From CAYRXM01 sp964449465 (GTDB lineage: Bacteria; Chloroflexota; Anaerolineae; JAFGEY01): 64,000 nt of DNA. The position numbers and the translations under genes were made by a program. Shown here piece after piece: positions 24,600 through 33,627 of this stretch. A model generated the notes under the pieces. The model worked only from the letters and a program-made list of their open reading frames with translations, was not told the DNA's origin and did no database searches. Where the stretch lies: positions 135,720 through 199,719 of the forward strand of contig CAYVBK010000002.1 in NCBI GenBank assembly GCA_964449465.1, in the 5' to 3' direction. How positions within the stretch are numbered: position 1 is the first letter of the stretch; each line of letters opens with the position of its first letter.

Positions 24600-25562
24600 A
24601 TGAAAATCCTGATCGGCGCCAACCTGATGGGCCTGGAAAAGGCCATCCCCGACCTGGAAAAGAAATATCCGGGCGTTGAGTTTGTCTATGCGCCGCAGCG
24701 CGAGGATGCACTGCGACACATCGCCGATGCCGACGTGTATATGGGCTGGATCAGCCGCGACCTGTTTCTGGCGGCACGGCAGCTCAAGTGGATTCAGTCA
24801 CCCAGCACCGGCATCAATTTGTACCTGGATATTGCCGAGTTGGTGAACAGCCAGGTGCTGCTGACCAGCGCACGCGGCACGCACGGCGCCTGCCTGGCCG
24901 AGAGCATCATGGGCATGATCCTGGCCTGGACGCGCGGCATCCGCGACAGCGTATTGCGGCAGCCCCGGCACGAATGGGCCACCCGCGACATTCGCCCCAA
25001 ACTGGTCGAGTTGACCGGCAGCACCCTGGGCATTGTCGGGCTGGGCGTGGCCGGGCGTGCCCTGGCCAAACGCGCCCATGCCTTTGACATGCGCATCATC
25101 GCCGTAGACCTGCTGCCCGTTGACCGCCCCGCCGAGGTGGACGAACTGTGGGGGCTGGAGCAACTGGACGACCTCTTGGGGCAATCGGATTATGTGGTGG
25201 TAACGGTGCCGTATACGCCGCAGACGCGCAGCATGATCGGCGCGGCGCAGATTGCCCGCATGAAACCATCGGCCATGCTGATCGGCATTTCGCGGGGCGG
25301 CATCATTGACCAGCAAGCCCTGGCCGCGGCCCTGCGCGAGAAACGGCTGGCCTGGGCCGCCTCGGACGTGTTCGAGCCAGAACCCTTGCCGCCCGACAGC
25401 GAACTGTGGGACCTGGACAATCTGCTGATCACCCCACACATTGCCGGTGGCACCCAGTTTGAAGGACAGCATATCATCGAGATATTTGATGAAAATCTGG
25501 GGCGGTTTTTACGCGGCGAACTGCCCCTGCGCAATCAGATTGACAAGCAGCGTGGGTTTTAG
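24600..25562 (+). CDS. D-2-hydroxyacid dehydrogenase (NAD-dependent)
   Basis: 320 residues from the ATG at 24600 (AAGGAG at 8-nt spacing). The Rossmann domain (about 100-285) carries GIVGLGVAGRALAKRAHAF. Catalytic residues are Arg in GISRGGIID, Glu in VFEPEPLP and His in ITPHIAGGTQ, the family's Arg-Glu-His set. Family members interconvert 2-keto and 2-hydroxy acids, for example hydroxypyruvate and D-glycerate. The neighbouring glycerate kinase and enolase-like genes make hydroxypyruvate/glyoxylate reductase activity a reasonable guess, but the substrate cannot be read from sequence. Confidence 0.93.
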   Translation: MKILIGANLMGLEKAIPDLEKKYPGVEFVYAPQREDALRHIADADVYMGWISRDLFLAARQLKWIQSPSTGINLYLDIAELVNSQVLLTSARGTHGACLAESIMGMILAWTRGIRDSVLRQPRHEWATRDIRPKLVELTGSTLGIVGLGVAGRALAKRAHAFDMRIIAVDLLPVDRPAEVDELWGLEQLDDLLGQSDYVVVTVPYTPQTRSMIGAAQIARMKPSAMLIGISRGGIIDQQALAAALREKRLAWAASDVFEPEPLPPDSELWDLDNLLITPHIAGGTQFEGQHIIEIFDENLGRFLRGELPLRNQIDKQRGF

Positions 25563-25580
25563 CCGGTTGGGAGGGCGACG

Positions 25581-26576
25581 ATGAAAGGCATCTCGCATTT
25601 CATGTCTGGCGTGGCCGCAGCCACATTCATCCCGGCACTGGTCAACATGTCGGCCGAGGGCAGCTTGGTGCTGCTGCTGGCTGGCGTGGGCGGCATCATG
25701 CCCGACACCCTGGATTTCAAGCTGGCGCGCTATCTGGAAAAGCCCGATGCGGAACTGGACCCCGACCCCAACCATCCCGACCCGCAGGCGATGGCCGAGC
25801 AGGTGGCTGCGGCGATCAACCGCGCCTGGGAGACGGGCAAACCGGTACAGGCGCAGTTTCACACCATGAAACTGGGCGCCGACCTGTGGCGGCAGTACGG
25901 GGTGCATTTTGGCGGCAGCGAGCAGCAGGTGACAGTACGCATCGGGCCGGTGGTGAACACCTCGCAGGTGCCTCTGGCCGGCAGCGAACTGGATTTGCCC
26001 CTGGGCCGCGCCCCCATCGCCGCCCCCACCCGTTATACTTATGATGCAGAAACCAAAATAGACATTTTTAGCGGCCCCTCGTTCGAGTTCAAGAAAAAAA
26101 GCGAGGCAGTGGAAATCAGTTTTTTGCCCTGGCATCGCCGTTGGAGCCACTCGCTGACCGTGGCCGCGCTGATTGGCGGGGTGCTGGCTCTGCTGATCGG
26201 CCCATGGTATGGCCTGGCCTATGTCCTCGGCTCGACGGCGCACATTTTGGAGGATCAGCTTGGACACATGGGCAGCAATCTGTTCTACCCATTCACCCAA
26301 GAGCGCGCCGAGGGGCTCAAGCTCTTTCATTCCGGTGACGCCTTGCCCAACCTGTTTGCGGTATGGCTGAGCATGATCTTGATCTTGTTCAACCTGGATC
26401 GCTTTGCGGCGGTGCCCATACTCAACCCGTGGAGTTATTTCTCTTTTGGCTTGCTGTTGCCCTGGGCGGCAATTTTGGGCCTGCGCTGGCTGAATCGGCG
26501 ATGGGAAAAGGCACTGTCGGCGGGCGACATTCGCATGGGCGAGGTGGCCGCCGAAGCGGAAGAGACGGCGAGTTGA
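25581..26576 (+). CDS. YdjM/DUF457-type membrane-bound metal-dependent hydrolase
   Basis: 331 residues with N-terminal and C-terminal membrane helices around a soluble middle part. Hallmarks are an early GISHFMSG (His), GIMPDTLDF (Asp), HRRWSHSLTVAAL, and HILEDQLGHMGSNLFYPF; these His/Asp residues form the putative metal site of the YdjM/YfhO-like family. Between about residues 60 and 170 lies an insertion without recognisable fold. Function in vivo is not established for the family. It starts 18 nt after the dehydrogenase stop. Confidence 0.85.
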   Translation: MKGISHFMSGVAAATFIPALVNMSAEGSLVLLLAGVGGIMPDTLDFKLARYLEKPDAELDPDPNHPDPQAMAEQVAAAINRAWETGKPVQAQFHTMKLGADLWRQYGVHFGGSEQQVTVRIGPVVNTSQVPLAGSELDLPLGRAPIAAPTRYTYDAETKIDIFSGPSFEFKKKSEAVEISFLPWHRRWSHSLTVAALIGGVLALLIGPWYGLAYVLGSTAHILEDQLGHMGSNLFYPFTQERAEGLKLFHSGDALPNLFAVWLSMILILFNLDRFAAVPILNPWSYFSFGLLLPWAAILGLRWLNRRWEKALSAGDIRMGEVAAEAEETAS

Positions 26577-26592
26577 GACAGGAGGGAGCGGC

Positions 26593-29500
26593 ATGGTCTC
26601 GATGCAATTCAAACGGATAGGGGCGATGGTGGGGCTGGGGCTGGCCCTGACCGGGCTGCTGTGGCTGGCCTGGAGTGGCGTCGCCGCCGGCCGGGTGCGC
26701 GCGGCGCGCACCACCGCCCTCGACGTGGTGATCAACGAAGTGGCCTGGATGGGCACGGCAGCCAACGCCAACCACGAATGGATCGAATTGTACAACAATA
26801 CCGCCGTTTCGATCACCCTGACCGGCTGGCAATTGAGCGACGGCGGCGATATTTCGGTGACGTTGAGCGGCTCTATTGCACCAGGCGGCTATTTTTTGCT
26901 GGAACGCACGACCGATACAACCGTATCCGACATTCTGGCCAATCAAATTTATGCCGGCGCATTGTCCAACACCGGCGAGGTATTAACCCTGACCAACAAC
27001 CTGGGTGAAGTGATAGACGTGGTCAACGGCAAGCCCTGGCCGGCCGGCAACAATACCTCGCCCAAATGGACGATGGAGCGGATTGACCCGACTGCACCGT
27101 CGGCAGCCCACAACTGGGTCACCAGCAATGGCATCATCCGCAACGGCCTGGACGCCAGCGGCAACCCCATCAACGGCACGCCGCGAGCGCGCAATTCGCC
27201 CGGCCTGGCCCTGCGCAAGAGCGGCCCAACCTCATTCACGTCCGGCGACACAATCACCTGCTACATTGTCATCAGCAATGCCGGCGGATTGCCCTTGGGC
27301 GGCATTCTGCTTACCGACACACTGCCGGCCGGCCTGGCCCTGCTGGGGCAGACCTCGCCGTTCACTTGGAGCCAGCCGCTCAGCAATGTGCTGGTGTGGC
27401 AGGTGGGCGAACTGCCGGGCCTGGCCTGGCAGCAGATCACCCTGACACTGGGCAGCGATCCTGCGCTCAGCGGATGGATCACCAACGTAGCCACTGCCGG
27501 CGATGCGTTGGGGCGAGGCGCCGGCGCATCCTGGAGCATGCGCGCCGTGCCAGATGTGCCGCAGCCCGGCCTGGCTCTGCGCAAGAGCGGCCCGACCACG
27601 TTCACCCCCGGTTTGACTGTGACCCATTTCATCGTCATCAGCAACACCGGCGACCTGCCCTTGAGCGGCATCCTGCTCACCGATGTGCTGCCGACCGGCC
27701 TGACCCTGCTGGGGCAGACCTCGCCGTTCACCCTGAGCCAGCCGGCCGCCAACGTGCTGGTGTGGCAGGTGGGGACGATGCCGACCGCAACCAGGCAGGC
27801 TATAACGCTCACGCTGCGCGCCGCCGAGTGGTCGAGCGGGCGCATCACCAACACGGTCACGGCGGCCGGTATGGGCCTTCAAGAGAGCGCATCGTGGGGC
27901 ATGCGCGCCGTGCCGGGCCTGCGCCTGTATGCCCTGCATCCCTATGCCTTGCGCACCCGAGACGAAGCGCTGGCCTTGATCAATGTGGGCAGCGAGGCGG
28001 TAGATCTGAGCGGTTGGGGCATCAGCGACGGCAAGACCACGCCCGATGCCACCCTGCCCGCGCTGACCCTGCCACCCGGCGGTATTCTTTGGGTCGCCGA
28101 TCAGGCCGAAGCTTTTTGGGAGATTTTTGGCTTTTGGCCCGATGCAGCCCAAGAATTCATCACCCACGCGGTGCCGCTGCTGACCGGCACGTGGCCCGGC
28201 CTTACCAACACCGGTGACGAGGCCCTCTTGTTCGATCCGATGGGACAGGTGATTGATACATTGGTATATGGCAGCGGCATCACCACGACGACCGGGTGGC
28301 GCGGCGCGGCCGTGACCTATCCGCTCTCCGGGTTTGGCAGCGGCCAGATTTTGATGCGCAAACGTGACGAATCATCTGGGCGGCCCTGGCCCGACACCGA
28401 CACGGCTATGGATTGGCTCAATGACACCTCAAACGGCCCCGCCCTGTACGGCCCGGTCACTCAAGGCGATCTGTATGGCAAGCGGCCGATTTTCCCCGGC
28501 TGGGATTGGGATGTCTACACCCGCACCCTGCAAATTTCGGCTACGGCTCACCTCACCGTGGGCATTGCCCCCGACAACCTGTACACGGTGACGGCACAAC
28601 TGCTTCAGAGCGCACGGCAGAGCATCGTGATTGAACTGTACACCCTGGAAAGCATCTGGCTGACCCATATCCTCACCGAGCGCATCCGCGCCGGCGTGCA
28701 GGTGACGGTACTGCTGGAGGGCGCACCCACCGGCGGCCTGGCTGCCGAAGAATTGTGGTATGGCAAGCAAATTGTGGATGCCGGCGGCCGGGTCTATTGG
28801 ATGCACAACGATAGCACGGCCAAAATTTACGACCGTTATGATTATGTGCATGCCAAATTTGCGGTCATAGACAGCCGGCTGGCTGCCATCGGTTCGGAGA
28901 ACTGGGGCAACCATGCTATGCCGGTAGACCCCAAAGACAACGGCACTGCCGGCAACCGCGGGGTGCTGCTGATCACCGATCAGCAGGATGTGGTGAACTA
29001 TTTGCTGGCTCTGTTTGCCCGCGACTGCGACCCGACCGCTCACCTGGACGTGGTGGCCTATGGCGCGCTGCCGCGCTATACCGCATCGCCTGGTTTTACG
29101 CCGGTCTATTCCACCGGCGGCGGATTTGAATACCCGGCCCTCTTTTCTGTGACCGCGCCACTCATGACCGCCGATTGGTGGGAGGTGATCCAATCGCCGG
29201 AAACAAGCCTGCGCTACGGCGACGGGCTGATCGGTCTGGTGCGGCGGGCCGCGCCGGGCGACGCGCTCTATGTCGAGCAGATGTACGAGCGGGTGAGCTG
29301 GACCAACGGCCCCAACCCGCGCCTGGAGGCCTATATCGAGGCAGCGCGACGCGGAGCGGCGGTGCGCATCTTGCTGGACAAGGGCTTTGACGATCAGCGC
29401 AAAAACTATGACACCGCCTTTTACCTGATGAACGTGGCTCAGACCGAAGGGCTGGACTTGCAGGTGCGCCTGGGCAACCCCACCGCACGGGGCATCCACA

Positions 29501-30288
29501 ACAAGATGGCGCTGCTGCGGCGCGGCGGCGAAAAATTCGTCCACATTAGCAGCATCAACGGCTCAGCTGACTCGTCGTTGGTCAACCGCGAGGTGGGCCT
29601 GCAAATCCGCTCTGGCGATGCTTTTGACTATTTGAAGCAGGTCTTTGATTACGACTGGGAACATGGCGCCGGGCCGCTCGAAGTGTTCTTGCCGCTGGTG
29701 ATGCGCGAATATGTGCCGGTGGCCGATCATATCCTGATCAGCGAAGTCATGTTCAAACAGGCCGGCAGCGGTGAAGAGATGGGCGAGTGGATCGAGTTGT
29801 ACAATCCCACCGCCCGGGCCGTGGACATTGGCGGCTGGCTGCTGGGCGATGCCGTGCTGTCTACCGATTATGAGCGGCTGTATCTCTTTCCGGCCGGCAC
29901 AGTCATCGCACCGGGCGGCACGCTGGTGATCGCCCGCCGCGCCGCCGACTATCAGGCCTGGGGTTACGCCTCCAAGCCGCTGCCCGATTGGGAATGGAAC
30001 GACAGCGGCAGTGTGCCCAACCTGATCCGCTCAAATTGGGGGACAGGCGAGTTGGCCCTGGGCAATGTCGGCGACGAGGTCATTTTGCTCGATCCCACCA
30101 TGCGGGTGGTGGATGTGCTGGTATATGGCACGGGCAGCTATCCCGGCGTAGTCTCTTGGGGCGATGTCAGCGGCGTCTATAATGGCAACTCGCTGGAGCG
30201 CTGGCCGGCGCACCGCGACTCGGACAACTGCGCCCGCGATTTCCGCATCCGCTATGCGCCGGATCCGGGGCATGCAGAAGTGTGGTAA
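26593..30288 (+). CDS. Secreted lamin-tail / DUF11 / phospholipase D-like protein
   Basis: 1231 residues. The signal peptide is about 1-40 (GLGLALTGLLWLAWSGVAAG core). Order of domains: lamin-tail domain (about 45-160, VINEVAWMG and NHEWIELYNN), two DUF11 repeats (about 200-440), a second lamin-tail-like domain (about 445-570), two phospholipase D-like halves, and a third lamin-tail domain (about 1050-1200, LISEVMFKQ, EWIELYNPT). The first PLD half has an intact HxKxxxxD motif at His753 (HAKFAVID). The second, at His969, reads HNKMALLR, so the Asp is missing. The family includes extracellular nucleases and phospholipases. AGGAGGG precedes the start. No anchor is seen at the C-terminus. Confidence 0.9.
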   Translation: MVSMQFKRIGAMVGLGLALTGLLWLAWSGVAAGRVRAARTTALDVVINEVAWMGTAANANHEWIELYNNTAVSITLTGWQLSDGGDISVTLSGSIAPGGYFLLERTTDTTVSDILANQIYAGALSNTGEVLTLTNNLGEVIDVVNGKPWPAGNNTSPKWTMERIDPTAPSAAHNWVTSNGIIRNGLDASGNPINGTPRARNSPGLALRKSGPTSFTSGDTITCYIVISNAGGLPLGGILLTDTLPAGLALLGQTSPFTWSQPLSNVLVWQVGELPGLAWQQITLTLGSDPALSGWITNVATAGDALGRGAGASWSMRAVPDVPQPGLALRKSGPTTFTPGLTVTHFIVISNTGDLPLSGILLTDVLPTGLTLLGQTSPFTLSQPAANVLVWQVGTMPTATRQAITLTLRAAEWSSGRITNTVTAAGMGLQESASWGMRAVPGLRLYALHPYALRTRDEALALINVGSEAVDLSGWGISDGKTTPDATLPALTLPPGGILWVADQAEAFWEIFGFWPDAAQEFITHAVPLLTGTWPGLTNTGDEALLFDPMGQVIDTLVYGSGITTTTGWRGAAVTYPLSGFGSGQILMRKRDESSGRPWPDTDTAMDWLNDTSNGPALYGPVTQGDLYGKRPIFPGWDWDVYTRTLQISATAHLTVGIAPDNLYTVTAQLLQSARQSIVIELYTLESIWLTHILTERIRAGVQVTVLLEGAPTGGLAAEELWYGKQIVDAGGRVYWMHNDSTAKIYDRYDYVHAKFAVIDSRLAAIGSENWGNHAMPVDPKDNGTAGNRGVLLITDQQDVVNYLLALFARDCDPTAHLDVVAYGALPRYTASPGFTPVYSTGGGFEYPALFSVTAPLMTADWWEVIQSPETSLRYGDGLIGLVRRAAPGDALYVEQMYERVSWTNGPNPRLEAYIEAARRGAAVRILLDKGFDDQRKNYDTAFYLMNVAQTEGLDLQVRLGNPTARGIHNKMALLRRGGEKFVHISSINGSADSSLVNREVGLQIRSGDAFDYLKQVFDYDWEHGAGPLEVFLPLVMREYVPVADHILISEVMFKQAGSGEEMGEWIELYNPTARAVDIGGWLLGDAVLSTDYERLYLFPAGTVIAPGGTLVIARRAADYQAWGYASKPLPDWEWNDSGSVPNLIRSNWGTGELALGNVGDEVILLDPTMRVVDVLVYGTGSYPGVVSWGDVSGVYNGNSLERWPAHRDSDNCARDFRIRYAPDPGHAEVW
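27202..27927 (+). repeat. Tandem duplication encoding two DUF11 domains
   Basis: Two units offset by 366 bp (122 codons), starting at 27202 and 27568, similar in DNA over most of their length (shared GGCCTGGC, CTGCGCAAGAGCGGCC, CTGGGGCAGACCTCGCCGTT). This is a recent in-frame duplication inside the phospholipase D-like gene. Confidence 0.75.
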
Positions 30289-30293
30289 GTCCG

Positions 30294-31088
30294 ATGACTG
30301 GTTTTCGCTTTCGCTGGTTGGGCGTGGCCGGTTTCGAGCTGCGATGGGCTGGCGCGACCATTCTCGTTGACCCCTGGCTGTCACGCCCGCCCGATGCCCG
30401 CCCGGTGTTGCCGCTGCGCCTGGACGATGTGATCGAGGGCGATGCGCCTATCCAGGCCATTCTGGTGACGCACGGGCACATGGATCACGCCGGAGACGTG
30501 CCGCAAATCGCCCGGCGCACCCGGTCGCCAGTGTACGCTTCGATGTCGGTGTGCACCGCCTTGCACGATCTGGGCACGCCGGCCCGCCTGCTGCACCCGC
30601 TGGCCGCCGACCGCACCATCGAGGTGGGTGCGGTGCGGGTGCGCGCCATGGCCGCCCGGCACATTCTCTTTGACCTGCCCCTGATATTCCGCACGTTGCG
30701 CCGCCTGGGCCGGCAAACCTGGCAGGTTTTGCGAACGCATCGCGCCTATCCGCCCGGTGAAACGCTGGGTTACGAGTTGACCTGGAACGACCGTTGCCTG
30801 GTGCATTGGGGCAGTGCAGGGTTTTACCCGGAAGAGCTGCGCCGGTTGCATCCCGATGGATTTTTGCTGCCTTTACAAGGACACTCGAAAATTCACCGTA
30901 TCGCAGCGCAAATGATTGAATTGATGCGCCCCAAATGGATAGTACCGCATCATCACGACAACTTTATGCCGCCGCTCAGCGAACCGGCAGCGGTGCAGCC
31001 GTTGATTGACCTGCTGCACGCGCGACAACTGGATGTGCGGGTGATCGAGCCGATCATCGGCGAGTGGATGGCCTGGCCTGAAGGATAA
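30294..31088 (+). CDS. Metallo-beta-lactamase-fold hydrolase
   Basis: 264 residues. The metal-binding HxHxDH motif appears as VTHGHMDHAG, with further His in AARHILFD, LQGHSKIH and PHHHDN. The N-terminal FRWLGVAGFELRWAGATILV resembles UlaG/UPF0173-type enzymes that open lactones or cleave phosphoesters. There is no signal peptide. The ATG at 30294 was chosen; an in-frame GTG at 30282 would overlap the end of the preceding gene. The ribosome binding site is weak, consistent with coupling in the long operon. Confidence 0.85.
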   Translation: MTGFRFRWLGVAGFELRWAGATILVDPWLSRPPDARPVLPLRLDDVIEGDAPIQAILVTHGHMDHAGDVPQIARRTRSPVYASMSVCTALHDLGTPARLLHPLAADRTIEVGAVRVRAMAARHILFDLPLIFRTLRRLGRQTWQVLRTHRAYPPGETLGYELTWNDRCLVHWGSAGFYPEELRRLHPDGFLLPLQGHSKIHRIAAQMIELMRPKWIVPHHHDNFMPPLSEPAAVQPLIDLLHARQLDVRVIEPIIGEWMAWPEG

Positions 31089-31098
31089 AGGATGAACC

Positions 31099-31743
31099 GT
31101 GTTGCAGTATTTGATTTTCGACCTGGATGAAACGTTGTATCCGCGCCGCTCAGGGCTGATGCAGGCCGTCAGTGTGCGGATTGACCGGTACATGGTCGAG
31201 CGCATGGGCATGTCGCCGGCACAGGTATCGGCGCTGCGCCGCGAGTATTGGGAGCGGTTTGGCACCACCTCGCGCGGCCTGCAAATTTTGCATCATATTG
31301 ATGTGGACGACTATATGGAGTTTGTCCACAATGTACCGCTGCGCCACTATATCGGCCCCGATGCGTCGCTTGAGGCCATGTTGGCGGCACTGCCGCAACG
31401 CAAGGTCGTTTTCACCAACGCCACGGCGGCGCATGCCCGTGCCGTGCTGGATGTGCTGGGCGTGACCCGCCATTTTGAGGCCATTTATGACAGCTATTTT
31501 GTGGGCAACGAGAGCAAACCGGCCGTTGCCGGGTATCAACGGCTGCTCGACGCGCTCCACGAGCCGGCAGAACGCTGTTTGATGATCGAAGACATGGGGC
31601 GAAATTTGCGCCCGGCGCGCGATCTGGGTATGATCGGGGTGCTGGTAGACCCACGCCCCGGCGATGATTGCACGGTGGCACATTATGTCATTCCGGCAAT
31701 CCACGATCTGGCGCGGGTGGTGCGAGAGGTAGATGGGGGATGA
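31099..31743 (+). CDS. HAD hydrolase, pyrimidine 5'-nucleotidase-like
   Basis: 214 residues from a GTG start at 31099 (AAAGGA at 6-nt spacing). HAD motifs: FDLDETLYP (nucleophile Asp and acid Asp), VFTNAT (motif II Thr), ESKPA (motif III Lys) and IEDMGRNLRPARD (motif IV). The helical cap and the TLYP start match the Sdt1/pyrimidine 5'-nucleotidase group (TIGR01993). Its end overlaps the start of a second HAD gene by 4 nt. Confidence 0.88.
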   Translation: MLQYLIFDLDETLYPRRSGLMQAVSVRIDRYMVERMGMSPAQVSALRREYWERFGTTSRGLQILHHIDVDDYMEFVHNVPLRHYIGPDASLEAMLAALPQRKVVFTNATAAHARAVLDVLGVTRHFEAIYDSYFVGNESKPAVAGYQRLLDALHEPAERCLMIEDMGRNLRPARDLGMIGVLVDPRPGDDCTVAHYVIPAIHDLARVVREVDGG

Positions 31744-32444
31744 GTCGCAGGCGGGGGGAGATTGTCGCCATTTTTTTTGACCGCGATGGCACCTTGTGTC
31801 ACCGCAGTGCGGCGCGCGATGTCGAATTTCAACAGTGGGTGATCGAGCGCAGCCGCTTTGAGGTGGTGCCTTTTAGCGAGGCACAACAGATCATCTGGGA
31901 CGAGTTTTTTGCCAGTCACCGCTGCGATATGGTGGTGGATGTGGGCGTCGAGGCGCGGTTTTGGGTGGATTATTGGCGCCGCTCGCTCGACCTGTTGGGC
32001 GTAGCCCGATCACATCTCGACGAAGCGCTGGAACGTTTTGTCTTTTTCAAATTCTCGGTCATTTATCCGGGAGTGCGCCAGGTGCTGACCACACTGATGG
32101 AGCAAGGTTTTTTGTTGGGGGTGATCAGCGACACATTTCCCTCGCTGCCCGACTCACTGGTTTATCTGCGGCTGGACCAGTTTTTCAATGTGGTGGTAGA
32201 CAGCGCCAGCGTGGGTGCGGGAAAACCCTCGCCGCTCATTTACCAATACGCCCTCAACCTGCTGCATCTTCAGCCCAAACAGGCCTTGTTTGTGGACGAC
32301 ATCCGGGACTATGTCGTCGGGGCCCAGGCGGTGGGGATGCATGCGTTGTGGCTGGATCACGAAAGATCGGCTCATGATCTGGCCCATTCTACCATTGCCG
32401 ATCTGTATGGCGTACTTGATTTTTTGCAAGAGGGGGATACATGA
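31740..32444 (+). CDS. HAD family hydrolase
   Basis: 234 residues. The ATG at 31740 overlaps the preceding stop (ATGA). HAD motifs: FFDRDGTLCHRS (motif I), VISDTFPSLP (motif II), SVGAGKPSPLIYQYAL (motif III Lys) and FVDDIRDYVVGAQAVG (motif IV). The cap region is helical. Substrate unknown; phosphoglycolate-like or nucleotide phosphatase activity is common in this group. Its stop again overlaps the next ATG by 4 nt, so these genes are translationally coupled to a surface protein. Confidence 0.88.
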   Translation: MSRRRGEIVAIFFDRDGTLCHRSAARDVEFQQWVIERSRFEVVPFSEAQQIIWDEFFASHRCDMVVDVGVEARFWVDYWRRSLDLLGVARSHLDEALERFVFFKFSVIYPGVRQVLTTLMEQGFLLGVISDTFPSLPDSLVYLRLDQFFNVVVDSASVGAGKPSPLIYQYALNLLHLQPKQALFVDDIRDYVVGAQAVGMHALWLDHERSAHDLAHSTIADLYGVLDFLQEGDT

Positions 32445-33625
32445 AACACAAAATGATACGACTGGTTTTGATGCTGGCGGTAGCCAGCCTGGCCGTGATC
32501 GCGCTGCGATGGCTGTGGGAATCGCCGCCAGCGCAGGCACAGGGCGGCACCATCTGGGTGGACAAGCGATTGGGCCGCGCCAGTCCGGTGGTCTATGTGG
32601 GTGAATATATCACTTTCACGGTATTTATTCGCAACGATACGACATTTACCATCACTACCCTGCCCTTATCGGATACGTACAATATCAACGTGCTGCGTTT
32701 TGTAGACGCCGTGCCACCGCCCGACAGCATCAATCCGGCCAGCGGACGGCTGGACTGGAACGACCTGACCGCGCATTTTGGGCCGTTGGGGCCGGGGCAA
32801 TCGGTGCTGGTGGTGGTGGGCTTTGTGGCCGAACACCCGGCTCCGTCGGTGGTCAACGCTGCCGAGGTGCACGATGCCCTGGGCGACGCCGGGGCGTTGG
32901 GCGGCGGTAACAGCATCCTCACCGATACAGTGTCCATCGGCGGCAGCAGTCCGGTGGATAAATCGCTGGCCGCCGGGCTGATTCCGCAGGCCGGTTTGCC
33001 GGTGACCTATACCATCGTGATCACCAACAATGGCTTTGTGACTATGACCGTGATGCCGTTGGTGGATGATTACAACCCGGCCTGGGTAGAGTTTCACTAT
33101 GCCGTGCCGCCGCCCGATTTTGTTGACCTGGTGCGTGGGGTGATCACCTGGACCGATATCACCAGTTGGACGGGCGACATTCCGGCGCACGGCGTGGTCT
33201 CGGTGACGACGGTGTTCACGGCCCTGGTCAGCGGTTCAAACATCACCAACACCGCCCGCACCGAAGGGGGCAAAGACTGGTTCGACAACGATCTGGGCGG
33301 CGGGGCTGACCTGGTGCCGATTGTCATTGTCGAGCGGCCCACCTCTACGCCGGCGCCCACGCGCACCCCTGCGCCAACGGAGACGGCCATGCCGACGGCC
33401 ACGTCGCAGCCGTCCACGCCACAGCCGACCCCCACGGCGGGGAATGTCGAACAGCCCACGGCCACCACAACAGCCACGGCCGCAGCCATCGCCATCCCTG
33501 CCCCGCTAACGCTGCCCGAAACAGGGCAAGGCAGTTATGGCTGGCTGCTATGGGCCTGCATCGCCCTGATGTCGGGGGGCGTGTTGCTGGTCTATGTCTG
33601 GCGTGCGATGAATCAAAAGGAGTAA
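32441..33625 (+). CDS. DUF11 surface protein with LPETG sorting signal
   Basis: 394 residues. The signal peptide is about 1-36 (RLVLMLAVASLAVIALRWLW, then AQAQ). Two DUF11-like beta-sandwich repeats follow (about 40-170 and 175-295). Then comes a Thr/Pro-rich stalk (about 300-350) and a C-terminal LPETG at 358-362 with a membrane helix (about 367-387) and short charged tail (RAMNQKE). This is a textbook sortase substrate. The protein should be covalently anchored or processed by a sortase, yet none is encoded in the window. GAGGGGG precedes the ATG. Confidence 0.88.
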   Translation: MKHKMIRLVLMLAVASLAVIALRWLWESPPAQAQGGTIWVDKRLGRASPVVYVGEYITFTVFIRNDTTFTITTLPLSDTYNINVLRFVDAVPPPDSINPASGRLDWNDLTAHFGPLGPGQSVLVVVGFVAEHPAPSVVNAAEVHDALGDAGALGGGNSILTDTVSIGGSSPVDKSLAAGLIPQAGLPVTYTIVITNNGFVTMTVMPLVDDYNPAWVEFHYAVPPPDFVDLVRGVITWTDITSWTGDIPAHGVVSVTTVFTALVSGSNITNTARTEGGKDWFDNDLGGGADLVPIVIVERPTSTPAPTRTPAPTETAMPTATSQPSTPQPTPTAGNVEQPTATTTATAAAIAIPAPLTLPETGQGSYGWLLWACIALMSGGVLLVYVWRAMNQKE

Positions 33626-33627
33626 CG

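Noticed and set aside
30282..30293. GTG start for the metallo-beta-lactamase-fold gene
   Set aside because: It overlaps the preceding stop, and the family similarity begins after the ATG at 30294.
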